Source: Pseudomonas furukawaii (GTDB lineage: Bacteria > Pseudomonadota > Gammaproteobacteria > Pseudomonadales > Pseudomonadaceae). Taken from it: a stretch of DNA of 64,000 nt. Positions 17,671-25,754 of this stretch are shown here, in pieces. The position numbers and the translations under genes are program-made. The notes under the pieces were generated by a model. That model had not been told where the DNA came from. It saw nothing but the letters and a program-made list of their open reading frames with translations, and ran no database searches. The DNA is taken from positions 1,240,001-1,304,000 of the forward strand of contig NZ_AP014862.1 in NCBI RefSeq assembly GCF_002355475.1, given 5' to 3'. The number at the start of each line of letters is the position of its first letter. Position 1 is the first letter of the stretch.

Positions 17671-18645
17671 ATGCGCGCAGTGGTCATCGAACGCCTCGGC
17701 GGAGCCGAGGTGCTGCAACTCAAGGAACTCCCGCGTCCCCAGCCCGGCCCGGGCGAGGTGCTGGTCCGGGTGGTCTGTGCCGGCGTCAATCCGGCGGACT
17801 GGAAATGCCGCGAGGGTTACCTCGACGGCTTCCTGACCTACCGTTTCCCCTTCGTCCTCGGCTTCGACCTGGCCGGCACGGTCGAGGCCCTGGGCGACGG
17901 GGTGAACGACCTCGCCCCTGGCAGCCGGGTCTTCGCCCAGAGTGACGTCGGCGCCGGCAAGTGGGGGGCCTACGCCGAGTTCGCCTGCGTGTCCCGCGCT
18001 TCCCTGGTGCCCATGCCGGACAACCTCGACTTCGCCGAGGCGGCGGCCGTCCCCACGCCGGCCCTGGCAGCCTGGACCGGCCTGTTCGACGAGGGCGCCC
18101 TGCGTCCCGGGCAGAGCGTGCTGATTCACGGCGGTGGCAGCGCGGTGGGCGGCTTCGCCATCCAGTTCGCCCGTTGCGCCGGCGCGCGCATCGCCACCAC
18201 CTGCGGTGCCGACAGCGCCAGCCGGGCGCAGGCGCTGGGCGCCGAATGCACCCTCGATTACCGCACCGGGGATATCCAGGCGGCGCTGGGCCGATGGGCG
18301 CCGGAGGGTGTCGACCTGGTGCTCGACTGCATCGGCGGCGGCAGCCTGCCCGAAGGTCTGGACCTGCTGCGACCGGGCGGCATCCTGGTCGCCATCCTCA
18401 CCCTGGCGCCGGGGGATGCCGGACCGGACCATGCCGGTGCCGCCCGGCGCGGAGTGCGCACGGCGGTGGCCTACAGCCGCATGCCCAGTGGCGAGTTGCT
18501 CGGGCGCATCGCCCGCCTGCTGGCCGCCGGAAGGGTGCGGCCGCCCGTCCTCGACCTGCTGCCCCTGGCCGACGTGGCCCTCGCCCATGATCGACTCCAG
18601 CACGGCCGGGCGCGGCGGAAGCAGGTGCTGCGGGTGACCGGCTGA
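17671..18645 (+). CDS. Zinc-independent MDR oxidoreductase (quinone-reductase type)
   Basis: 324-residue medium-chain dehydrogenase/reductase with the N-terminal GroES-like domain (residues 1-130) and a Rossmann domain containing SVLIHGGGSAVGGFAIQFARCAGARI. The catalytic-zinc Cys/His ligands of alcohol dehydrogenases are not evident, so it belongs to the quinone oxidoreductase/enoyl reductase side. The substrate is unknown; reduction of a steroid or acyl-CoA enone is plausible. It follows the 17019 gene by 13 bases with AGGAGA before the ATG and ends before dyad D. Confidence 0.82.
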   Translation: MRAVVIERLGGAEVLQLKELPRPQPGPGEVLVRVVCAGVNPADWKCREGYLDGFLTYRFPFVLGFDLAGTVEALGDGVNDLAPGSRVFAQSDVGAGKWGAYAEFACVSRASLVPMPDNLDFAEAAAVPTPALAAWTGLFDEGALRPGQSVLIHGGGSAVGGFAIQFARCAGARIATTCGADSASRAQALGAECTLDYRTGDIQAALGRWAPEGVDLVLDCIGGGSLPEGLDLLRPGGILVAILTLAPGDAGPDHAGAARRGVRTAVAYSRMPSGELLGRIARLLAAGRVRPPVLDLLPLADVALAHDRLQHGRARRKQVLRVTG

Positions 18646-18652
18646 AGCGCCC

Positions 18653-18668
18653 TCGTCCGCACGGACGA
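18653..18668 (+). promoter_or_regulatory. Steroid-regulon dyad, site D (SDR-esterase-RibBA-OYE operon)
   Basis: Perfect 6-4-6 inverted repeat TCGTCC-GCAC-GGACGA followed by TGG, 63 bases upstream of the SDR ATG at 18732. It separates this operon from the preceding site C operon, from which only 8 bases divide it. Confidence 0.7.
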
Positions 18669-18731
18669 TGGCCGGCGGTAACGAAGCGGCTCTACTGGCG
18701 AGCACCACAACAACGGGAAGGGGAGTCAGCC

Positions 18732-19544
18732 ATGCGAATCGAACGGGGCCAGGTGGCGGTGATTACCGGTGCGGCCGGCGGCATAGGTCGAGGCCTGGCG
18801 GAGGAAGCCGGCGCGCGCGGCCTGCGCCTGGTGCTGAGCGACGTCAGCGGGGAGCGCCTGGCGGCCCTGGTGGCGACGCTGCAAGAACGGGGCGTGGGGG
18901 TCGCCAGCCTGGTGGGCGACGTCGGCCAGGCGCAGGACGTCGAGGCCCTGCGCGACCTGGCCGTGCAACGCTTCGGTGGCGTCGACCTGCTGTTCAACAA
19001 TGCCGGCGTGATGCAGACCGGTTTCAGCTGGGAAATCGACGCTGCCCAGTGGCAGCGCCTGCTGGCCATCAACCTGGGCGGCGTGATCAATGGCGTGCGC
19101 AGTTTCCTGCCCTTGCTGCTCGAACAGCAGCGCCCGGCCCGGGTGGTCAATACCGCGTCCCTCGCGGGGTTGATCTGCAGTCCCATGCTCGGCCCCTACA
19201 CCGTGAGCAAGCAGGCGGTGGTGGCGCTGTCCGAAACCCTGCACTACGAGCTGGCCATGCTGCAGTCCCCGGTTGGCGTGGCCGTGCTCTGCCCCGGGCC
19301 GGTAGCCAGCGACATCATGGCCTCCAACCATCCGGGTGGCGCCACGCAGCAACTCGACGACCTGCTGGGCAGTAGCATCCAGCAGGGCATGGACCCCCGC
19401 GAGCTGGCCCGCCAGGTATTCGCCGGCCTCGAGGCCGGGCACTTCTGGCTGCTGCCCCACAAGCAGTTCAAACCGGCGCTGGAACGGCGCCTGTCCAGCA
19501 TCCTCGACGAAACCAACCCGGTCTTCCAGATGGCCGACGCCTGA
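18732..19544 (+). CDS. Short-chain dehydrogenase/reductase
   Basis: 270-residue classical SDR. The nucleotide motif is TGAAGGIGRGLA (residues 12-23), then NNAGVM and the catalytic YTVSK tetrad (GPYTVSKQAVV). The extended C-terminus has a substrate-lid region. It is probably a hydroxysteroid or hydroxyacyl dehydrogenase; the position oxidised cannot be read from sequence. It is the first gene of the site D operon, with GGGAG before the ATG and the esterase 11 bases downstream. Confidence 0.85.
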   Translation: MRIERGQVAVITGAAGGIGRGLAEEAGARGLRLVLSDVSGERLAALVATLQERGVGVASLVGDVGQAQDVEALRDLAVQRFGGVDLLFNNAGVMQTGFSWEIDAAQWQRLLAINLGGVINGVRSFLPLLLEQQRPARVVNTASLAGLICSPMLGPYTVSKQAVVALSETLHYELAMLQSPVGVAVLCPGPVASDIMASNHPGGATQQLDDLLGSSIQQGMDPRELARQVFAGLEAGHFWLLPHKQFKPALERRLSSILDETNPVFQMADA

Positions 19545-19555
19545 GGCAATCCAAC

Positions 19556-20482
19556 ATGTCCCTCGACCCCCAGATCGCCGCCGTGCTGCAGCAGTTCAGC
19601 AGCATGCCCCAGCCCGACTACAGCCAGCTCGATCCGCAGCAATACCGCCAGTTCTGCGACAACCTCATGCCGCCCATGCCCGGCGAGGCGGTGTTCGAGG
19701 TGCGCAACCTGCGCCTGGCCGGTGCCGAGTGCGAGCTGGACGCACGCCTCTACCGCCCGGAGGATCGTCATGACCTGCCGCTGCTGGTGTTCTTCCACGG
19801 CGGCGGCTTCGTCATCGGCAACCTCGACACCCATGACAACCTCTGTCGCAGCCTGGCCCGCCTGACCGGCGCCGTGGTGGTCTCGGTGGCCTACCGGCTG
19901 GCCCCCGAGCACCGCTTCCCGGCCGCCCCCCATGACTGCTACCGCGCCACCTGCGACCTGGTGGAACGGGCTCGCGAACTGGGCTTCGACGCCAGCCGCC
20001 TGGCCCTTGCCGGCGACAGCGCCGGCGCCAACCTGGCCATTGCCGTGAGCCGTCTGGCGCAGATCCGCAAGGGGCCGCGCATCGCCTGCCAGTGCCTGTT
20101 CTACCCGGCCGTCGACGCCCGCTGCGACAGCGCGTCCCAGCAGGAATTCGCCGAGGGCTACTTCCTCACCCGCGAACAGATGCAATGGTTCTGGCGCCAG
20201 TACCTGCCGCGCCCGGAGCAGGTCGATGACCCCCTGGCCTCGCCGCTGCGCGCCGAAGACCTGGCCGGCCTGCCGCCCACCACGCTGTTCAGCGCCGAGT
20301 ACGACCCGCTGCGTGACGAAGGCGAGGTCTTCGCGCGCCGCCTCCAGCAGTCGGGCGTGAAGACCCGCCTGGAACGCTGCGCCGGCATGGTCCACGGCTT
20401 CGTCAGCATGGCCGCCTTCGTCGACGGCGCCCGGGGCGTGCTGGAGTCCGCCGCCGCCGACCTGCGCCACGCGCTGAACTGA
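19556..20482 (+). CDS. Alpha/beta hydrolase, hormone-sensitive-lipase family esterase
   Basis: 308 residues with the HSL-family oxyanion motif FFHGGGFVIGNLD (residues about 79-91) and the nucleophile elbow LAGDSAGANLA. The catalytic Asp is in SAEYDPLRDEGE, and the His in MVHGF. It is a cytoplasmic carboxylesterase. It is not HsaD-like: the C-C hydrolases of meta-cleavage pathways lack the HGGG motif. Possible roles are hydrolysis of steroid esters or of a lactone intermediate. It is sandwiched between an SDR and the RibBA-like gene in the site D operon. Confidence 0.88.
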   Translation: MSLDPQIAAVLQQFSSMPQPDYSQLDPQQYRQFCDNLMPPMPGEAVFEVRNLRLAGAECELDARLYRPEDRHDLPLLVFFHGGGFVIGNLDTHDNLCRSLARLTGAVVVSVAYRLAPEHRFPAAPHDCYRATCDLVERARELGFDASRLALAGDSAGANLAIAVSRLAQIRKGPRIACQCLFYPAVDARCDSASQQEFAEGYFLTREQMQWFWRQYLPRPEQVDDPLASPLRAEDLAGLPPTTLFSAEYDPLRDEGEVFARRLQQSGVKTRLERCAGMVHGFVSMAAFVDGARGVLESAAADLRHALN

Positions 20483-20493
20483 AGAGGACCACC

Positions 20494-21582
20494 ATGGACA
20501 GCCCGCAACTATTGATCGAGGCCATGGCCAGCGGCGCCATGCTGATCGTCACCGATGAGGAAGGCGACGGCGAAGGCTCGCTGGTGATCGCGGCCGGCCG
20601 CGCGGATGCCGCCGCCATCAACTTCATGGCGCGCGAGGCGCGCGGGCTGATCTGCCTGGCCCTGACCGAAGAGCGCTGCCAGGCCCTGGGCCTGGAACTC
20701 ATGGTGCCCAACTCGCGGGCCCGTCACGGCATGGGGTTCACCCTGTCCATCGAGGCGCGCAGCGGGGTGTCCACCGGCATCTCCGCCGCCGACCGCGCCC
20801 GCACCATCGCGGTGGCGGTGGACCCGGCCAGCACGGCGGCCGACCTGGTGCAGCCCGGACACGTCTTTCCCCTGCGCGCCCAACCCGGCGGGGTGATGCA
20901 GCGCGCCGGCCATGTGGAGGCCGCCTGCGACCTGGCGCGGCTGGCCGGACTGATGCCCGCCGCCGTGCTGGTAAGCATTCTCGACGAACAGGGCGAGCCC
21001 GCACGGGGCGACGCGCTACGGGACTTCGCCCGGCGCCATGGCCTGCCGTTGGGCAGCGTGGCCGACCTGATCCACTACCGCATCCTCCACGAGGGCACCA
21101 TCCGCCGCTCCGGCGAATACCCGGTTGGCGGCCGGCATGGCGACTTCCGCGTCATCACCTACCTGGATGACTACCAGGGCCAACTGCACCTGGCGCTGGT
21201 GCGGGGCGAGGTGCGCCGCGACGCCCCGACCCTGGTGCGGGTCCAGGCCGTGGAGACCCTGCGTGACCTTCTGGACAGCCACCCCGATCAATGGAACCTG
21301 GAACGCTCCCTGGCGAAGGTGGCCCGCGAAGGCGCCGGCGTGATCGTCCTGCTGGCCCAGAGGGAAACGCCCGGTGCGCTGATCGAACAGCTTCAGCAGC
21401 GCGCCGGACAGCGACCGCGTCCGCCGAGCTTTCCACAACGCACATTGGGCATCGGTGCGCAGATCCTCCGTGATGTCGGCGTGCGCAAGATGCGCCTGAT
21501 GAGTTTCCCCGTGAGCTACAAGGCGGTCTCCGGCTTCGAGCTGGAAGTCACCGAGTTCGTCCCCTTCGAACCGCAGGAGTGA
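20494..21582 (+). CDS. RibBA-like protein with degenerate active sites
   Basis: 362 residues related over its whole length to 3,4-dihydroxy-2-butanone-4-phosphate synthase fused to a GTP-cyclohydrolase-II-like domain. INFMAREARGLICLALT, STGISAADRA, PGHVFPLRAQPGGV and GHVEAACDLARLAG are clear. The acidic substrate loop, DDEDRENEGD in RibB, reads TDEEGDGEGS here, losing the Arg and the last Asp. The GHTEA threonine is Val. The second domain lacks the CxC zinc cysteines. It may have lost riboflavin synthesis and may do something else in the pathway. Its ribosome site (GAGG) and 11-base spacing put it in the site D operon. Confidence 0.8.
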   Translation: MDSPQLLIEAMASGAMLIVTDEEGDGEGSLVIAAGRADAAAINFMAREARGLICLALTEERCQALGLELMVPNSRARHGMGFTLSIEARSGVSTGISAADRARTIAVAVDPASTAADLVQPGHVFPLRAQPGGVMQRAGHVEAACDLARLAGLMPAAVLVSILDEQGEPARGDALRDFARRHGLPLGSVADLIHYRILHEGTIRRSGEYPVGGRHGDFRVITYLDDYQGQLHLALVRGEVRRDAPTLVRVQAVETLRDLLDSHPDQWNLERSLAKVAREGAGVIVLLAQRETPGALIEQLQQRAGQRPRPPSFPQRTLGIGAQILRDVGVRKMRLMSFPVSYKAVSGFELEVTEFVPFEPQE

Positions 21583-21584
21583 AC

Positions 21585-22796
21585 ATGAGCAACGAACTGG
21601 ACAGGCTGCTCGGCCCCGCGCGGCTGGCGGGCCTGACGCTGCGCAATCGCGTGATCAAGACCGCGACCTTCGAAGGCATGTGTCCCGGCGGCGTCCCGGG
21701 CGACGACCTTATCCGCCACCATGCCGGCATGGCGCGCGGCGGTGTCGGCCTCACCACGGTGGCCTACTGCGGCGTGTCGCCCGATGGCCTGACCTTCCCC
21801 GACCAGATGTGGATGCACGGCGGCGTCTTTGCGCAGTTGCAGCGCCTGGCCGAGGCGGTGCATGCCGAGGGCGGCGCGGTTTCCGCGCAGCTGGCGCACT
21901 GCGGCTACTTCAGCCGCAACAAGCCGCGCGGCATCCCGCGTCCCCGAGGTCCTAGCGCCTGCATCAACCAGTACGGCGTGTTTTCCGGCGTGCCCTTCGG
22001 TGGCGCCATGGACCGGAAGGACATCGATCGCACGGTGGCCGAGTACGCCGCCGCCGCCAGCCTGGTGCGCGATGCCGGCTTCGACGCCATCGAGATCCAC
22101 ATGGGCCACGGCTACCTGCTCAGCCAGTTCATCTCGCCACTGCTGAACAGGCGCCGCGACGACTATGGCGGCAGCCTGGAGAACCGCATGCGTCTGCCGC
22201 TCCAGGTGCTGGCGGCCGTGCGCGCGGCGGTGGGAAAGGACTTCCCGCTGCTGGCCAAGCTCAACCTCAGCGACGGCCTGGCCGAAGGACTCGGCATCGA
22301 CGAATCCTGCCGCGCCGCGCAATGGCTGGAGCAGGGCGGGCTGGACGCCATCGTCATGAGCGGTGGCCTGGTCAGCCGGACCTCGATGTTCCTGTTCCGG
22401 GGCGAAAGCCCGCTGCCCAGCATGATTCCGCTGGAGAAGAACCGGCTGCAGCGCACGGCGATGAAATGGTTCGGTGCCGCGGCGTTCCCGTCGATGCCCT
22501 ACGAGGAACTGTACTTCCTGAAAATGGCCCGCGAGATGCGCCGCGCCGTGCGCATGCCGCTGGTCTACCTCGGGGGCGTGGCCACGGCCGAGAGCATGGG
22601 CCGGGCCATGGCCGAGGGGTTCGACTTCATCGCCATGGGGCGTGCCCTGCTCAACGACCCTAACCTGCTGCAGCGCCTGGCTGAACAGGGCCCGGCGTGG
22701 AAAAGCGCCTGCACCCATTGCAACCAGTGCGTGGCCAGCATGGGCCTGCCGGGTGGCATTCGTTGCACCCTGAACCAGCCCGCCCATTCGCTGTAG
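21585..22796 (+). CDS. NADH:flavin oxidoreductase (Old Yellow Enzyme) with Fe-S motif
   Basis: 403-residue OYE TIM barrel with FMN-site motifs at the N-terminus (RLAGLTLRNRVIKTATFEGM). It has HMGHGYLLSQFISPLLNRRRDDYGGSLENR and a C-terminal CTHCNQCVASMGLPGGIRC motif (C-x2-C-x3-C-xn-C), matching the [4Fe-4S] site of the BaiCD/BaiH and 2,4-dienoyl-CoA reductase branch. Those enzymes form or reduce delta-4/delta-6 double bonds in 3-oxo bile acids, so a steroid ene-reductase or dehydrogenase role is likely. An alternative GTG at 21579 overlaps the previous stop. The last codons and the stop lie in the first REP unit. Confidence 0.83.
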   Translation: MSNELDRLLGPARLAGLTLRNRVIKTATFEGMCPGGVPGDDLIRHHAGMARGGVGLTTVAYCGVSPDGLTFPDQMWMHGGVFAQLQRLAEAVHAEGGAVSAQLAHCGYFSRNKPRGIPRPRGPSACINQYGVFSGVPFGGAMDRKDIDRTVAEYAAAASLVRDAGFDAIEIHMGHGYLLSQFISPLLNRRRDDYGGSLENRMRLPLQVLAAVRAAVGKDFPLLAKLNLSDGLAEGLGIDESCRAAQWLEQGGLDAIVMSGGLVSRTSMFLFRGESPLPSMIPLEKNRLQRTAMKWFGAAAFPSMPYEELYFLKMAREMRRAVRMPLVYLGGVATAESMGRAMAEGFDFIAMGRALLNDPNLLQRLAEQGPAWKSACTHCNQCVASMGLPGGIRCTLNQPAHSL

Positions 22797-23098
22797 CGGG
22801 CTTGCCCGCGAAGCTGTCCGCCCATTCGCCGGCAAGCCGGCTCCTACGACGAACGGGTCCACGCATTCGCTGTAGGAGCGAGCTTGCCCGCGAAGCTGTC
22901 GGCGCATTCGCCGGCAAGCCGGCTCCTACGACGAACGGGTCCACAGCATTCGCTGTAGGAGCGAGCTTGCTCGCGAAGCTGTCGGCGCGTTCGCCGGCAA
23001 GCCGGCTCCTACGACGAACGGGTCGGCGCATTCGCTGTAGGAGCGAGCTTGCTCGCGAACGGGTTTGCGTCATTCGCCGGCAAGCCGGCTCCTACGGG
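22782..23098. repeat. Array of four REP-type units
   Basis: Four imperfect copies at a spacing of about 79-83 bases (anchored at the TAG of CGCTGTAG: 22794, 22873, 22956, 23038). Each has the form TGTAGGAGCGAGCTTGC... followed by CGCCGGCAAGCCGGCTCCTACG, the usual Pseudomonas REP pair. It fills the convergent space between the OYE and SurE genes. The first unit supplies the end of the OYE reading frame. Confidence 0.88.
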
Positions 23099-23116
23099 CC
23101 AGGCGCGTCGCATGAA

Positions 23117-23149
23117 AAAGCCCCCGCGCCTTGCGGCAGCGGGGGCTTT
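23117..23149. terminator. Bidirectional terminator before surE
   Basis: AAAGCCCCCGC / GCGGGGGCTTT stem around an 11-base loop, with A- and T-runs outside. It serves the converging site D and site E operons. Confidence 0.85.
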
Positions 23150-23164
23150 CCTTTCTGGGGGAAA

Positions 23165-24154
23165 TCAGGGGGCGAGGTTACCCAGCATCAGCTTCGCCTG
23201 GGCCTGGACAAGCGGTGATGCGGTGTAATTGCCGTCGATGGGGGTGATCACCGCCTTGCCGAGGGAAAGCTGGTAGGCGTCACCCTGCTTCTGTTCGGCG
23301 GTCGGTGCCGACGGTGGCACCAGGTTGACCCGTACCACGCCATCGGCTCCCTGCTGCGGCGCGAAGACCACATTGCCCCAGTCGCCGATGGGCGCGAAGG
23401 CCACGCCCTTGACCTCGCCGGACTCCAGTGCCGGGTAGTTGATGTTCAGCCCGGTGACGCCCGGCAGGCCGATGACGTTGGTCTCGCACTGGGCCTTGGC
23501 CTTGCCCTTGCTCTTCTGGCAGATGCGCCGGGCCTCGGCACCGATGGCGGCGGCGCGGTCGATCACGGCGGCCGCGAAGCGCGCGGTGTCGTCCATGGCG
23601 TTGAGGGTCTTGAGGTAGCCGGCCTGCGGGTCCTGGCTGATCAGCTGCAGGTCGATGGCGGTGGAGACGGCGACCGCCGGCACGCCCTTGAACATGGCGC
23701 GGACGGCGGCGTTCACGGTGCCGGACATCTGCGTCAGCGGACCGACGTTGTCGCCGAAGTTGGTGCCGGAGACCACCAGGTCCGGACGGTTGTCCTTGAG
23801 CAGCAGGTCGAGGCCGACGTTCACCGCGTCCACCGGGGTGCCGATGGCCGAGGTCTTGCCGGCCGGAGCGACGTAGCCGGCGGGCGGGCCGACGCAGTAC
23901 TTGTCCTGGGCCAGCTGGGTGATGGCGACCGGCTGGCCGGGCACCACCACGCTGGCCGCGCCGATGCCGCTGCTGTCGTTCAGCGGACCCACCAGGGTCA
24001 CCTGGTGGCCGCCGGCGACCAGGGCCTGGTAGACGGCGTTGATGCCGGGGGCGCGGCAACCGTCGTCGTTGGTCAGGAGGATGTTCAGGGCGCTGGCGTG
24101 CAGGGAGAGGCCGAGTGCGGCCAGGCCGATGCCGGCGTGAAACAGCATGTTCAT
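23165..24154 (-). CDS. surE: Exported SurE-type phosphatase/nucleotidase
   Basis: 329 residues. A cleavable signal peptide (MNMLFHAGIGLAALGLSLHASA) directly precedes the SurE catalytic core NILLTNDDGCRAPGI. The other metal ligands are in GPLNDSSGIG and VSGTNFGDNVG. Normal SurE is a cytoplasmic nucleoside monophosphatase of about 250 residues, so an exported form of this length is a distinct subgroup. It is last in an operon with DUF1329 and DUF1302 envelope proteins (199-base gap). The substrate is unknown. A second ATG two codons in (24148) is possible. Confidence 0.85.
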   Translation of the reverse strand: MNMLFHAGIGLAALGLSLHASALNILLTNDDGCRAPGINAVYQALVAGGHQVTLVGPLNDSSGIGAASVVVPGQPVAITQLAQDKYCVGPPAGYVAPAGKTSAIGTPVDAVNVGLDLLLKDNRPDLVVSGTNFGDNVGPLTQMSGTVNAAVRAMFKGVPAVAVSTAIDLQLISQDPQAGYLKTLNAMDDTARFAAAVIDRAAAIGAEARRICQKSKGKAKAQCETNVIGLPGVTGLNINYPALESGEVKGVAFAPIGDWGNVVFAPQQGADGVVRVNLVPPSAPTAEQKQGDAYQLSLGKAVITPIDGNYTASPLVQAQAKLMLGNLAP

Positions 24155-24353
24155 GGTTGATTCCTCGTGGGTTGGGAGGTTCGGAGTTCACTGACCCTGG
24201 GTCCGTCTGGTGCGGGCTTCGAGGGGGCCGCGGCAACTGCTGCCGGCCGGTGGGGCCATTGCGGCGCCCGCCTGCCGGCATGCCTGGAGGGGGTGGGGGA
24301 AAAGCCCTGGCCGGGTCGCTGTGGACGACACGGGTGCCAGGGCGGTACCAGGG

Positions 24354-25730
24354 TTACTTGCCCAGCTTGCGCAGGTTGGCCACGGTGAAGTAGTCGGCCT
24401 CGTAGTCGCTGCTGTTGAGCTTCGCCGGTGGCTTGCCGTTGAGCAGGCGGTCGGTGAGGTAGGAGCCGGCGATCAGGTCGTGGAAGACCGCCACGCGGGC
24501 CTGGAAGCCCTGCAGGTCGTAGGCGTAGGCGGTGGTCTGCATGTTGCTGCGCCACAGCTGGCCTTTGCCGTCGTAGTTGTCGGCCATCACGGCGATCCAG
24601 GAGTCCTCGTCGATGTAGAGCACGCGCTTGCCATAGATGTGGCGCTTGCCCGGCTTCAGGTTCGCTTCCAGCACCCACACGCGATGCAGCTCGTAGCGCA
24701 TGTGCTCGGGGTTGACGTGGCCGTTGGTGGCGAGCAGGTCGTCGAGCGACAGATTGGGGTCGTCCAGCTTGTAGTTGTTGTAGGGGATGTACATCTCCCG
24801 CTTGCCCACCAGCTTCCAGTCGTAGCGATCCGGCGCGCCGTTGAACAGGCGGTCCTCGTCCATCACGCGGAAGCCGCCGGCACCGAAGGGGGTGTCATAG
24901 GCCACGGTTGGCGCGCGGCGCACGCGGCGGTTGCCCGGCAGGTACTGCCAGGACTGCGACGGCGAGGCGATCGGGTCGGTGAAGGTATGGGCGAGGATGA
25001 TCTCGCCTTTCTTGCGGGTCGGCTCCAGGGTCTGGACCAGGGCGAAGGCCTGCTGGCCGCCGAAGGACTCCACCGTCTCCTTGGGCGAGTCCCACACCGA
25101 AAGGATCTTGTAGTCCATGGACTCCAGCGAGCGGGTGCCGTTGGAGAGGGTCAGCGCCATGGTGTAGATGGCGTCCTCCTTCCAGGCGCGGGCCGGCAGG
25201 TTGAGGTTCCACATCAGCTCGTAACCGTTCTTCGGGATGGGGAAGGGCGAGGCGCCGATGGCGTTGACCACGCCGTTGCCGTCGCTGACCAGTTCGGCGC
25301 TGGTGGCGTTGGCCAGGGTGCGTTGCTGGACCCGGTCGGAGTAGCGGAAATCTCGGTGGCTGGCATAGACGGGAATCCTGAACGTGCCCGCATAGCGCTT
25401 GAACAGCGCCTTCTGGCCGTCGGAGAGCTTGTCGGCGTACTGCGCCATGTTGTCGGCGGTGATGACGAACAGCGGCTTTTCGCCGGCGTAGGGATCGCCG
25501 TAGGCAGTGCCCGATCCGGCGTAGTTGACATGGGGCGGGGCGCCCAGCCATTTGCCGCTCCAGGCAGGGATGCTGCCGTCGGCGTTGCCGGCCATTTCCG
25601 CGCCCATGGGGGTGAGGTCCTTGCCCAGTCGTGCGGCTTCTTCCGGGCTGACCTTGGCCATGACCGGGGTGCTGGCGAGGGCGGCGGCGAGAACGCCGGC
25701 GAGGAGCGTGATCGTGTTGTTCGGTTGCAT
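24354..25730 (-). CDS. DUF1329 exported protein
   Basis: 458 residues with an N-terminal signal peptide (ITLLAGVLAAALASTPVMAKV) and the DUF1329 features SPEEAARLGKDLTPMGAEMAGNADG and IPAWSGK near the N-terminus. DUF1329 proteins are periplasmic or outer-membrane-associated beta-rich proteins. They are found almost always next to a DUF1302 gene in clusters for hydrophobic substrates such as steroids and terpenoids, and a LolB-like lipid-binding fold has been proposed. It lies 24 bases after the DUF1302 gene in the site E operon. It is probably part of substrate uptake or envelope transfer. Confidence 0.88.
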   Translation of the reverse strand: MQPNNTITLLAGVLAAALASTPVMAKVSPEEAARLGKDLTPMGAEMAGNADGSIPAWSGKWLGAPPHVNYAGSGTAYGDPYAGEKPLFVITADNMAQYADKLSDGQKALFKRYAGTFRIPVYASHRDFRYSDRVQQRTLANATSAELVSDGNGVVNAIGASPFPIPKNGYELMWNLNLPARAWKEDAIYTMALTLSNGTRSLESMDYKILSVWDSPKETVESFGGQQAFALVQTLEPTRKKGEIILAHTFTDPIASPSQSWQYLPGNRRVRRAPTVAYDTPFGAGGFRVMDEDRLFNGAPDRYDWKLVGKREMYIPYNNYKLDDPNLSLDDLLATNGHVNPEHMRYELHRVWVLEANLKPGKRHIYGKRVLYIDEDSWIAVMADNYDGKGQLWRSNMQTTAYAYDLQGFQARVAVFHDLIAGSYLTDRLLNGKPPAKLNSSDYEADYFTVANLRKLGK

Positions 25731-25754
25731 CGTGGGATCTCCTGCGGCAGTGGA

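Noticed and set aside
19556-20482. Assignment of the alpha/beta hydrolase as HsaD
   Set aside because: It has the HGGG oxyanion motif of the HSL family, which C-C bond hydrolases of the HsaD type lack.
22782-23098. CRISPR array suspected from regular spacing of about 80 bp
   Set aside because: The units are palindromic REP elements with no unique spacers of constant length and no cas genes nearby.
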